Origin: Stictocephala bisonia
Taxonomy: Eukaryota > Arthropoda > Insecta > Hemiptera > Membracidae
Assembly (NCBI GenBank): GCA_035578905.1
Contig: JAQJVL010002215.1
Span: 49,732-113,731, forward strand
Length of the DNA: 64,000 nucleotides
Direction of reading: 5' to 3'
The position numbers and the translations under genes were made by a program. The notes under the pieces were generated by a model. The model was not told where the DNA came from. It ran no database searches and worked only from the letters and a program-made list of their open reading frames with translations. Numbering within the stretch: position 1 is the first letter of the stretch; each line of letters starts with the position of its first letter. Positions 9,731-19,234 of this stretch are shown in pieces.

Positions 9731-10614
9731 ATGTCTGTAGACAAGTTTGGACGTGTTTTGCCCTCAGAGGGCAATGTAAGTGGTAAAGGACCGCAGGGTG
9801 AAGGTTTTAAACTAACACCTGAAGGAAACTATGATATTGAAAATAAACGAATGGTTAACGTCGGTGTGCCCGTGGCAGACAACGATGTTGTTACGAGAAC
9901 ATACCTTGAGGCTAACACAATGCCAAACTTACAAAACAGCTATTCTGCGCGTAACAAAAGAATAGAAAATTTAGCATCACCAAAGGAGCTCGGAGATGCC
10001 GTGAATTTAAAAACTATAGGTGAACAATGTGTACTGTACCAACAAAAACAGTCAACGTAGGAGATAGGCTTATAACAAGGGTAAAGGACCCTACAGGTCC
10101 GAATCATGCGGAGACCAAACGTTACGTAGATGCTGCCGTTCCTGTTAAAAACTAGTAGTTATTGGAGTTTTGAAAAGCGACGTTTAGTTTCTGTAGCTGA
10201 CCCACATGATAATCAAGATGCTGTAACCAAGTCATATCTACTGGAAAACTGTCCAAAGAAACGCAAGGATGACTGGGACTTTGATAATATGGGAATTAAA
10301 TCTGTTAGAGATGCGAAAGAAATGGACGAGGCTGTAAACCTAAAAGTGTTAACCGAAGCAAAATCGCATATTTTGGAAATATTAGGTCAACAAACAACAA
10401 CTATAGGTTCAGTGCTGACATCACTTAAAGATACGGTTAGTGCACTGAGGGGCGGATTTATGAAAACAGCGCTAAATCTGAAAAACAACTTGGAAAATTC
10501 GGTCAGGTACTTTTTTCCCATATTCATGGTGCTAAAGGGCGGAGTACAGAAACACTGACCGCCGATAACTACATAAACTGGACTGAAATTTTCGGTGAAC
10601 AAGGTGAGGGGTAA
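9731..10614 (+). CDS. Fibre-like repeat protein, three frameshifts
   Basis: About five copies of a ~22-residue repeat of form (R/K)hxxhxxPxxxxDAVxxxYh are readable: KRMVNVGVPVADNDVV, KRIENLASPKELGDAV, RLITRVKDPTGPNHAETKRY, RRLVSVADPHDNQDAV and MGIKSVRDAKEMDEAV. Phage and viral tail or fibre shafts often use such motifs, so an attachment fibre or spike is likely, though unproven. The frames change near 10040-10057, near 10140 and near 10490-10500; the downstream frame gives a distinct C-terminus (HIHGAKG, NYINWTEIF) ending at 10614. The start at 9731 is chosen from the promoter spacing. Confidence 0.65.
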
Positions 10615-10648
10615 TATAAAGTGAAATATAGCTAAGTCCCTTCATTCT
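10615..10648 (+). promoter_or_regulatory. Core promoter of E1 phospholipase A2 gene
   Basis: TATAAA at 10615-10620 begins at the stop codon of the fibre-like gene. TCATTC at 10642-10647 puts +1 at A10644, 29 nt downstream. The ATG at 10678 follows after 34 nt. Confidence 0.6.
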
Positions 10649-10677
10649 TCAACTAACCTTCGTAAGAGACACATATA

Positions 10678-11191
10678 ATGAAGAAGAAATCGTCACGTCG
10701 TGGAAGAGGACTTGTATCTAGTGAACTCGAAGGAATTGGAAGTTTAGCTGGAACAGCCTTAAACAGGGGTATTGATCTACTACCAGTGGAACTTCACCTG
10801 CCAGGATACAGTTACTGTGGGGTGGCACCAAGTTAAAGAAGAGATTAGCTCGTGGTGATCAGGGAATAAACGGTCTGGACGAAGCCTGCAAGGCCCACGA
10901 CATAGCCTACTCACAGTATTCAGACACAGCGCGGAGAGCGCAAGCTGACAGAGACTTGGGCCGAACGAGCTTGGCAAAGGTTTAAGGCATCAGATTCGTC
11001 TGTGGGTGAGAAAGCCGCAGCTTGGGTAGTTACAACAGCCATGAAGGCGAAAGCAAAGTTGGGTGGTTCTCATAAGAGAAAGAAGGGTGATGGGGTTGTA
11101 TCTAAGACCCTGGGTAGGTCGAGGTGTTAAGAATGCGCCTAAAAACAAAAAGAAATGCACTTGTAAGAAGAAAAAAAAAACTTCAAATTAG
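10678..11191 (+). CDS. Phospholipase A2-domain capsid-associated protein, three frameshifts
   Basis: A basic start (KKKSSRRGRG) leads to LPVELHLPGYSYCG, then KRLARGDQGINGLD and the catalytic block ACKAHDIAY, with the His-Asp pair at 10896-10901, followed by AWQRFKAS and a Lys-rich tail ending at 11191. This is the order of the parvovirus VP1-type phospholipase A2 domain: Ca-binding YCG loop, then HDxxY. In parvoviruses it breaches endosomal membranes; a similar role is an inference here. Reading frame changes near 10811-10825, near 10968 and near 11125-11130, each explicable by 1-2 bases. The tail has a CTCKKKKK cluster. Confidence 0.85.
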
Positions 11192-11561
11192 TCTACGTTC
11201 CCGGACACGCCCTATCAAACCACGAACTTGTTACCTACGCTAAAAAATTAAACATTCCACACTTTCGAGGTGTTTACATGAGGGACACACTTCCGAATAA
11301 AACCTAGATTGAACGAAAGCGCAATTATTAATTTGGACAGTATACAGGGGGAAGGAACACATTGGGTTTGTTATAAAAAGCTAGGTAACGAGGTTTTTGT
11401 ACTATGACAGTTTTGGTAACTTGCGTCCTCCTATGGAATTGATTATGTATTGGGGTCCCAGTGTTAATATAAAGTATAACAATGAAAGACAACAGGATTT
11501 TGACTCAGTACTTTGTGGGCACTTGTGTTTAGAGTTCCTCGTTGATAATGTTTTGCCTTAG
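11192..11561 (+). CDS. PRO: Adenain-like cysteine protease, two frameshifts
   Basis: The maturation protease of Polinton and adenovirus-type capsids. Readable in order: LSNHELVTYAKKL and PHFRGVYMRD; GTHWVCY with the catalytic His codon at 11360-11362; YDSFGNLRPP with the Asp at 11406-11408; and CGHLCLEFL with the probable nucleophile Cys at 11526-11528. These lie in three successive frames, with breaks between 11290 and 11320 and between 11385 and 11405. No ATG is visible at the expected N-terminus (about 11192-11200), so the start is unresolved; it may be fused to or read through from the phospholipase gene. The stop at 11559-11561 overlaps the next gene. Confidence 0.85.
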
Positions 11562-12234
11562 TGGACAGAGTTCAACGCTAAGTTGTGACATATTTCCTTC
11601 GATCGATTTATCGACAGGTGATTGGGAAATTGGTTTGATCGATCTCACAACGTACAACTCAATACCGAATGTAGAAGAAAATGTGAACCGACACATTCCA
11701 CTACGGGGACACTGTAATGAAAATTCCGACTGGCTCCTACGAGATTAGCGATTTAGAGAATTACATTAACAATAACATAAAAACTGGTGTAAAATTCAGT
11801 TTAAAACCAAACAATAGTACTTTGAAAGTCGAAATTAATTGTAGCGAGCCCATTCACTTTGAAACAGGAAACAGCCTGGCTACCTTGCTCGGTTTTAATA
11901 AAACTGTATACGAAGCCAATAAAACTCACATGTCTGAGAATGAAGTTAACATTAACTCAGTAAATGTCGTTCGAGGTCACATGTAACGTGACAAGAGGCT
12001 CGTATCTGAACGGTCAGGAAAGCCATATAATACACGAATTTTATCCGTCAGTTCCACCTGGCTACAAAAATAATTGAAACGCCTCATAACGTGATATATT
12101 TACCTGTGAGTGTGCAAGCTTTGAATTACATTACTTGTGAGCTGAGAGATCAACAAGGGAAGTTGATAAACTTTAGAAACGAAACAATTTCGTTACGCTT
12201 ACACTTAAGACGAAGCAATGGGATTAGTATTTAG
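11548..12234 (+). CDS. Penton-like minor capsid protein, three frameshifts
   Basis: About 230 aa. Readable blocks in order: DIFPSIDLSTGDWEIGLIDL, TYNSIPNVEENVNRH, IPTGSYEISDLENYI, FETGNSLATLLGFNKT, NGQESHIIHEFYPSVPPGYK, and a C-terminus with ITCELRDQQGKL. The order of blocks and the position just upstream of the major capsid gene match the Polinton minor capsid (penton, single jelly-roll) protein. Breaks lie near 11700-11730, 11970-11990 and 12066-12072. The start at 11548 overlaps the protease stop by 14 nt; the stop overlaps the next ATG by 17 nt. Confidence 0.75.
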
Positions 12235-12355
12235 GGAAACAACTGTGCCGAAACAGGTCATTAGACCTAAAACACTCGAGGTGTTAACATCGAGCAATAC
12301 AAAGCTTTTAAGGTCCTTAGGATTTAAAATAAAAGTAAAAAATGTTGGAAATTGA
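12218..12355 (+). CDS. Small 45-codon protein between minor and major capsid genes
   Basis: ATG at 12218-12220, stop at 12353-12355. The protein starts MGLVFRETTVPKQ, is basic and carries VLTSSNTKLLRSLGFKIKVK. It overlaps the minor capsid stop by 17 nt and the major capsid ATG by 14 nt, which suggests a real gene expressed with its neighbours. I do not know its function; small ORFs at this place occur in other Polintons as far as I recall. Confidence 0.5.
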   Translation: MGLVFRETTVPKQVIRPKTLEVLTSSNTKLLRSLGFKIKVKNVGN

Positions 12356-13522
12356 GGGAGAAGTCGAATACAGCGATGTTATTACAAGCTGTGAGTATCA
12401 CACACACAAACCGTACGCCTCTTCAACTTACAAAAACAATGATGAAATACGTATCGCCGTCAGTCAACAGGACATTTATTACTGCCCCGTTTGAAAGTTC
12501 TCTGCATATTTCTGGTAAAATTACAGCCAAAAAGGTTGGCGGTGTAGTCGCAGACGTGTCTCTGATTAATAACGCAATGGCGTACTTGTTTGAAGATATT
12601 AGATACGAAATTTCTGGTATAACAGTGGACCGTACTAGACTTGGGTGTTGTATCCACTATTAAAAGTTTACTGTCACTTAGACAGAATGAAACAAATGCA
12701 TTGGAAAATGCTTGTTGGTTCGGTCCAGAGTCATCAAAAAAAACAACCGAGTTTACTTTTGCCGTTCCATTAAAATTACTCTTTGGTTTCATGGAAGATT
12801 ACAGGAAAATTATTGTAAATATAAAACAAGAATTGATTCTGCTGCGGTCAGCCAACAACACGGATGTGATGTTATCAGAGGATGCGCTATCACACACTCT
12901 GGAAATAACCGACTTGTACTGGCGTGTGCCACACTTGACTGTTTCCGATAGTTACAAAGAAAAACTTTTAAGACTCGTTAATAAAGACACACCGATTCAT
13001 CTTCCCTTTAGGTCGTGGGAGTGTCACGAATATCCCACGCTCCCACAAACAAAGAGACATAATTGGACTGTAAAAACGTCATCGCAGATAGAGAAACCCC
13101 GCTATGTGATACTAGCGTTTCAAACTGATAGGAAAAATAACATAAAAAAGAACATGTCAGGTTTTGACCATTGTGATTTAATGGATATCAAGTTATACCT
13201 CAATTCAAGTTACTATCCCTACGACAATATCCGAGGTGATTGGAGTTTATTCTATGAAATGTACGCCAAATTTCAGTCTTCATACTACGGTGTTTCCAAT
13301 TCACCCATCATGGATTTGGATACTTTTAAATCGAAATGTCCAATCTTTGTAATTGACTGCTCCAAGCAGAATGATTCAATCAAGTCTGGACCTATCGATG
13401 TACGCATCGAATTTGAATTTAAAAATAATGTACCGGACAAGACTACAGCTTACTGTTTAATAATTCACGATGCACATTTAATGTACAATCTTTTAACAAG
13501 TACAGTAAGAACGGTTATGTAA
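12342..13522 (+). CDS. MCP: Major capsid protein, double jelly-roll type, two frameshifts
   Basis: About 393 codons. It starts MLEIEGEVEYSDV and continues with a YKNNDEIRIAVSQQDIYY block, then FESSLHISGKI, NNAMAYLFEDIRYEISG with a VDRTRLG turn, then FGFMEDYRKIIVNIKQELIL, LYWRVPHLTVSD, FRSWECHEYP, YVILAFQTDRKN and FKSKCPIFVIDCSKQ. The EIRYE/IDxxR signature and the later PxxxxxDxYK-like blocks are those of Polinton major capsid proteins, which form hexons. Frames shift near 12478-12492 and near 12635-12645; from there a 290-codon frame is open to 13522. No TATA box is seen upstream; the ATG overlaps the preceding ORF, suggesting a shared mRNA. Confidence 0.88.
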
Positions 13523-13615
13523 TAAAAGGGGAGGGGGGATAATATATAATAATCAAACTAAATTAATTTATTCAGTTGAGAGAATGGAGCCGTCAAGACA
13601 AAACCCACAGTAGTC
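13523..13615 (+). promoter_or_regulatory. Promoter and leader of the last E1 gene
   Basis: TATATAAT from 13543 is followed 31 nt later by the initiator TCAGTT (+1 at A13574). A short upstream ATG at 13584 opens a 9-codon frame that closes at TAG 13611-13613, just before the ATG at 13616; it may reduce translation. Confidence 0.55.
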
Positions 13616-14077
13616 ATGTCGACACCGGCTGTGGTGGAGTTTCATGGGTTCAAAGACAATCGCAATAGATTTATCGTTAAAGAATTTGTCGTTGTGGGTC
13701 CTTTTGTAAATGTAAATATAGTTTTCAAGTCTCCTTATCCTGAAAGTAAGTTGAATAGCGCTGCTCGGAAAGCTAACAATTGGTGTGAGCGTAAGTTTCA
13801 CAAAATACTTTGGGAGGAGGGATGTGTACCTTTTAACTTCAAACTAGTTCGTAGCTTACTAAAACCTTTTGATATAGTCTTTACCAAAGGGTTGGAGAAA
13901 AAGTTATTTCTTTCCAAATTTCACGGAATGTTCGGGGAAATCGACGAGTCTTGGAAAGTTCCCGACATGTATACGTTTTTACCTTGTTGTATACCGCAAC
14001 ATGCTAGTGATGGCAAGTGTGCCTTAGTAAGTGCTCAGTTTTACTACAAAAAGTTGCTTGCTTTTAAATGTGTGTAA
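13616..14077 (+). CDS. Conserved Polinton protein of unknown function
   Basis: 153 aa and intact. Its N-terminus (VVEFHGFKDNRNRFIVKEF) matches the protein encoded at the inner end of each E2 arm (VVECQAFYD, DEYIVKELTF), and both have a FKSPYP/FQPPF block and an (A)RKANNW/AQRSNKW block. Further motifs are FHKILWEEG, TKGLEKKLFL and a C-terminal CC-x3-H...C group (CCIPQHASDGKCAL) that could bind metal. I have a memory of related unannotated proteins in insect genomes, but no assigned activity. The alternating acidic and KGxEK motifs could fit a nuclease-like fold; that is speculation. Confidence 0.7.
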   Translation: MSTPAVVEFHGFKDNRNRFIVKEFVVVGPFVNVNIVFKSPYPESKLNSAARKANNWCERKFHKILWEEGCVPFNFKLVRSLLKPFDIVFTKGLEKKLFLSKFHGMFGEIDESWKVPDMYTFLPCCIPQHASDGKCALVSAQFYYKKLLAFKCV

Positions 14078-14530
14078 TTTTACTGTGAAAATTTTGATAA
14101 CAATTGTTACTATCGTATCCATAGCTCTGTGTGAATGTGCGTCCTATGGCTGGCCTAAACTCCATAAGTCCAGGACATGAACTGTCGAGGTGAGGGCGGC
14201 CCAAATTCAATAAAAAATCGCCCGACTGTTCTCTAAGGCAGCCGTAAAACGCGTAAGACCTGAGGCAGTCCTGCAGCTTGGGGCTGGGCTAATCCCCGTA
14301 AGACCTTGAGTCGCAGTCCGGGCCCTCGTAAGGTACGTGTATGATTGAATGTTACACTCTATGGCTGGCTTAAACTCTGTAAGTCCAGGGTGTGAGTAAG
14401 GGATATTTTAGTAACAAGAAAAATAAAAGCCCTTTATAAGTTTGTACGTCACATTGAAAGGCTTCTCCAAGTAAAGTGGCGGCTAGACTTATAGGGGATC
14501 CAAAAAAAGTATAAAAAAACACACAAAAAT
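14078..14530 (+). other. Conserved noncoding region at the E1 3' end
   Basis: No coding frame, yet most of this region is nearly identical to E2 (22650-23060 inverted, 32140-32530). It holds two direct copies of a ~30-bp motif (CTATGGCTGGC...TAAGTCCAGG) at about 14143-14174 and 14358-14390, an inverted GGGCGGCCC...CGCCC pair, and two GTAAGACCT(T)GAG motifs. Conservation without coding capacity between otherwise different elements suggests a cis-acting or RNA function. Confidence 0.6.
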
Positions 14531-14600
14531 AATACTGGGAGGTAGCAATTTTGTTATGGAGTGGCTACCACCGTAGCTTGCGATGGTTGGGGCAAGTTAC
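14531..14600 (+). ncRNA. Candidate structured RNA element, copy B (two hairpins)
   Basis: GGTAGC (14541-14546) pairs with GCTACC (14564-14569). After ACC, GTAGCTTGC (14573-14581) pairs with GCAAGTTAC (14592-14600) with one G-U, loop GATGGTTGGG. Layout, spacer and loop match copy A at 6832-6905, but the stems differ and remain complementary. E2 carries the same element with a C to T change in stem 1 that keeps a G-U pair. Confidence 0.5.
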
Positions 14601-14763
14601 ATTAAAGTAAGTGAGATTAGGCCTACTGGGGAAACTCACTATAATAAAAAACGCGCCGAGATCCTACCTCTTGGGTGGTGTGGAAACTGGATCAGAGCAC
14701 ACGCTAGGACAGTAGTTACAAGTTTTGCCACCAGGTGCGCATTTGCACAGAGTAGCAAGTCCA
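14601..14763. other. Spacer between RNA element and right TIR
   Basis: No gene seen. The part from about 14720 is loosely similar to the sequence just inside the left TIR (an imperfect continuation of the inverted repeat). Confidence 0.5.
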
Positions 14764-15561
14764 TGCGCATGCGTCACCCGCGCACAGCTGATGCCGCCAG
14801 GTCCGCTCCGATCGACGTTGCCGCTAGGGGCGCTGCGATCACGTCAGCCACATTGCATTTATTATAGTGTATATATGATTAGAGTAACAACGCGCATGCG
14901 CGCCCGACCAGCAGACGACGCGTTAGCCAACAGTCGCCGGAAGTACCCGAAGGGAAAGACCGCCATCTTGGATCCGGTCGTCATCTTTTTACATTTATTA
15001 TAGCGTATTTTATATAGTATAACAAGGGAAAGACCTCCATCTTGGCTGAGGGAATTTTGGGAGGGAATTTTCCCACGGGGTGTGAGTTGGCGCGGGATGG
15101 AAAAGACGTCATATTGGACAAAAAAAGTGAATTTTATATAGTATAACATGGAAAAAGTTAGGTTAACAGTGAATTTTATATAGTATAACACGAAAAAAGT
15201 TAGTGTATTTTATATAGTATAACAAGGTAAACATTGAATTTTATATAGTATAACACGGAAAAAGTTAGGTTAACAATGAATTTTATATAGTATAACAAGG
15301 TTAACAGTGTATTTCATATAGTATGATGTGGGAATTTGGAGGGAAATTTGGGAATTTGAGGGAAATTTGAGGTTAGGAAAAGTGAGGTTAGGAAATTTGG
15401 CGGGAATTTGGGAATTTGGCGGGAAATTTGAGGTTAGGAAAAGTGAGGTTAGAAAATTTGGCGGGAAATGGGCGCCGCCATCTTGGAAAAGTCACGTGAC
15501 CGCCGCCATCTTGAAAGTCCAAAGGTCAAAGTGAGTCTGGCTCTCTCCCTATTTCACTACT
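14764..15561 (-). repeat. E1 right terminal inverted repeat, 798 bp
   Basis: Inverted match of 1493-2290, same length, ending ATTTCACTACT next to the second CACAAC. It contains the mirrored TATA-like array (15005-15330) and CCATCTTG motifs. The near identity of the ends implies a recent insertion or ongoing homogenisation. Confidence 0.95.
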
Positions 15562-15567
15562 CACAAC
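15562..15567. repeat. E1 target-site duplication, right (CACAAC)
   Basis: Exact repeat of 1487-1492 immediately after the CT terminus. Confidence 0.93.
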
Positions 15568-15984
15568 ATATCATAAAAAACAGAGAAAACAATTTAACAT
15601 TTCGAATCGTATTAGTGATAAGCTTCGTACTACGTAATATTTTAATTTCCTTATATCGCTTTTGATTTCGAGTTTCTTTGAATTTATTACGTTGTTTAAG
15701 TAGTTCAATATTTGTTGGTTATAAGATACGAGGATTTATAATTTAACATATCAAATATTGGCCATACGAGGGGTTTAGTTACCTCTATGTTCTCACACCT
15801 TAGAAAGACCTTAATTTTTATTGAAAGCTTGCAAGTGTTTTAAGTTTGGTGTATCAACTTCGTATTAGTGTTTGAACGGAAGACGGTGTTATCGGTTTAA
15901 AATAGTTTAATAAAATGGTTTAAAGTACTATGCTTGGTTTACTTTCTAAATATTTATTTATTTGTACTATCCTATAAATAGCCA

Positions 15985-16275
15985 GGCCAACTAAGGTTCT
16001 AAATTTTTACGTGGAATCCGAACCACGTTTAACTGGTCTGACTTTCAGCTAATTTAAAAGGCTGATACTCATTTCAATTGCCTACACAACACCCGGGCAC
16101 TGACTATCCTACCACCTAACATGGACACCCCAGACTTCTCTAGTAATATCCACACCCGTGGAATCATTGAGTGGACGCCATGTCGGTATTAATGAAATCA
16201 AGCATAGAACCTGTCACATATAATTCCCAAAACACTTTGTCTCCAAGTAGCTGGGTTTGAAAACCTAACCACTAG
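15985..16275. repeat. Interspersed repeat family R1
   Basis: This block (from GCCAGGCCAACTAAGG to CCAAGTAGCTGGGTTT) recurs at 52425-52715 through the segmental duplication and, more diverged, at 43400-43690. The third place is outside the duplicated unit, so it is a dispersed repeat. I see no coding capacity and no tRNA-like head. Confidence 0.55.
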
Positions 16276-17831
16276 CGCCTACATTATAATAAAACTAATA
16301 ATATTATATATTATACGTTTCTGTGTTTTTGCTTAACATTTTATAATCTGTTAATGTTTCAGAATTCCTCAGTAAAAAACCTACTCAATAAAAGATTGTA
16401 TATTTTTGTCAGTATAGAAATGGCCGCTATTTTCCAAATTATTATTTGAAATGAATTATTTACTTTAACCCTTTATGATTGAATATTGAACATTTATACT
16501 AATTTGATTTCAACCGTGTCAAAATAACTTATTAATATTTAAAAAAAAATATTATTTTTTGGCAATTTAAGTACGTAAGTTGTTATCAAATTAAATAAAT
16601 TAGTGAATTGACGTAAATGAAACGTCAACTGTGTAGTTGCACAAGATGAAGCTGTCTTGTATTATCTCTTTATGTAAGTGTATGTAAGAGTGTAGGACTT
16701 GTTTGATTAGGGGGCTCTTTGTCAAAAGGTGAATTGAAATAACAGGTAAAAACGTTTTGTAACTTTCACTAACAGGAGAAGAGCTGTGTTACATTAGTTA
16801 ACCTCTAATTTAATTACAAACTGCTTTAACTTAAAGGGAGAAAGATACAACAAACCAAGCAGTACACGTGAAACATCGTCAATATTATTTATACATTATA
16901 TTGGATATTATTTATTTATGCTTGTCTGAAACAAGTTTAGCTCATTCAACTATTTTTAATACACATCATGTTTTAATTTTGTGAAATCCTGGCCGTATGT
17001 AGTTTTAATCGAACTGTCCATAAATGTTTAAGAGTCCAAAGATGTTTAAACTTAGTTTCAAATACTAGAAAATGTTTATTGGCAGATTACTGTTGGTTTT
17101 GTGTCGTAAGATTATATTATTTACAGGGGAGAATACTTTGTTTATAGGGGGAGGGGGACATGACTGCAGGGGACTCTGTAAGACAATTGCTTTGAACTCC
17201 AACCTTTACCATACAAGAAACTAAGTGGTTTTTGTACGTTGTAGATTTGCCTTTCTACACATTTCTATCGAGACACACTGCAAGCCGAATTAAGAAGTAA
17301 TAAATAAATTGAGCAGGTAATTGTGTTATTTACGTATTTATTTATTCACAAATCAATTTATATCAGTTAGTGACTATCCTTGCCTCAATATGTTATTTAG
17401 TTGTTTATATAACCAATTGTAACTCTCTTGCACGTAAATCGGGAAATGTTTAAGATCTTTAGGTTTAATTTTTGTTTAATAATCTGAGATTGTATGATCA
17501 GTCTATTTAAGATTAAACAAGTTGAGTACCTAAGCCTACATCCCCAACAAATTATCAAAAATTGAATCTATATGAAAAACAATTTTTGTTGATGATGCCG
17601 GACCAGCTGATAACAATGAAATATAAGATACAACAGTTTGCTTTGTTGCAAAATAAATTATGACGTTATTTTAGAAATATTTGCATAAAAAGTTGTTACT
17701 CATTAATGTTCTTACATAATTTCTTATACAATGCCAAGCTAGTCAACATGTAACTTTAAGGTTCTTGTAGTGTGGAAGGGGGATAGGTGAACAATTATCT
17801 TAGTTAACACTTACATAATACATGCTCTACA

Positions 17832-18030
17832 GTGAAGTTTTTGGTAGTGTTCTGCAGCGGAGTTGTGTGTTTGACAGTGATATGCAGTGAAGTTGTGTTG
17901 CTGATAGTAATCTGTAATTGGGTTGTGTTGTTGGCAGTGCTTTGCAGTGAAGTCGTGTTGTTGGCAGTGCTCACTGTGGAGTTGTGTTGTTGGCAATGCT
18001 CGTCAGTGAAAATGTGTTTTTAGTAGTGGT
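17832..18030 (+). repeat. Minisatellite, ~30-bp unit
   Basis: About six units of a 27-30-bp motif of form GTTGTGTTGTTGGCAGTGCT plus TTGCAGTGAA. The apparent 63-codon frame through it is just the repeat. It lies in the part of copy 1 that is missing from copy 2. Confidence 0.8.
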
Positions 18031-19234
18031 CTGGTAACACCATTCTAGTGCAGTGAGTAGTTATGTAACGCTCATAGAGAACAATAAATGGCCAAGACCA
18101 CCTCAAGTAGTTCCACGTCAGAATTGCTTCTAGTTCTATTAATTATCACACGAAAAAGTAATTCAGCAACTTGGAAAATCCATTTATCTATAGGCCCACA
18201 ATACAATATCGTACGATTTCTAGTATAATATAAACATATAGATATTTTTAAGAGAGAACCCTTTAATAAATTACACTTAAATTTCGATTTTAATATAATA
18301 AGCTAAACTATTAACAATACGTGACACCACTGTAGTTCTGACTTGGTAAAGAATGATTGCTCAATGGCTACACAGAAGAAGGTGACATATTGATTTATCT
18401 CCACAAAATCACATGACCACATTTATCAGCTCTACCAAAAGGAAGGGATATTCAGAGGCTTGTCAGTTTTTTACTTTGATCGAACCTACGTCTCTTTGTT
18501 TGCTGAAAGGGTAGTAAGATATTTCATTTCACTGTAAAATTATTATATAGCTGATTGTAGTTTTTCTCGTTTATATATATATAAAAATATAGCATAGTTT
18601 TTATTTGAGTATAAAAACTACGTGTTCTAAATTGGGTACCATAACACCTAATTTGGTAACTTAGAAATGCGTAACAGAATGTTATGATTGAGCGTTGTTA
18701 TGTTAATAACTTTCTCTAAGTACAAACAGAATTTAGAATTTATCACATTGGCTATGACATGTGATAAATTGTACATAATAAATGTATTACTATCTGATTT
18801 AAATTTGATTGTCCAATCACAATTAATATACGAGTATAATAATAATAATAATAAATATACATGGAAAAAATATATTTATTTTACTGAGCTGAAATAGGTT
18901 TAATGTTTATTTGCTTATGACTGATAGTACAATATCAACATTAATATTTAAATCAACTACTGGCAATAATTAATTATTTTACTCTCATAAAGGTCTATTC
19001 TTTTGTAACCCTATATGTATATTAGGGTAAACCATACAAGACATGAAGCTCTAAAGTAACATAGTTAAACGTTTCGTACCTGAGATGAGCATTTATACAA
19101 CAATATTATATCACTATGTAACTACAATATGGTTTATACCTTCCTAAAGTGTTTATGGGTTGTTACTTTAAGTATGAAAACACAGTAACAGGTACACCGT
19201 TGATAAGCAGCGTGTTTTGACTTGTAACACATAT

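Larger units (their letters stand above)
1493..15561 (+). mobile_element. Polinton/Maverick element E1, 14.07 kb
   Basis: The element starts AGTAGTGAAAT, ends ATTTCACTACT, is bounded by 6-bp TSDs and carries 798-bp inverted termini. Between them are PolB, integrase, packaging ATPase, DUF8207-like, fibre-like, phospholipase A2, protease, minor capsid, small ORF, major capsid and a conserved unknown protein, all on the + strand. Known Polintons are self-synthesising transposons related to adintoviruses, copying through protein-primed PolB and inserting with a retroviral-type integrase. The capsid set suggests that virions could be made if the genes are functional. About 17 small-indel frameshifts spread over eight genes are the only visible damage. 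The paralogous host copy at 50.4-62.2 kb has no insertion here. Confidence 0.96.

Noticed and set aside
17832..18023. 63-codon hydrophobic frame
   Set aside because: Entirely a 30-bp minisatellite; the hydrophobic repeat follows from GTTGTGTTG units.
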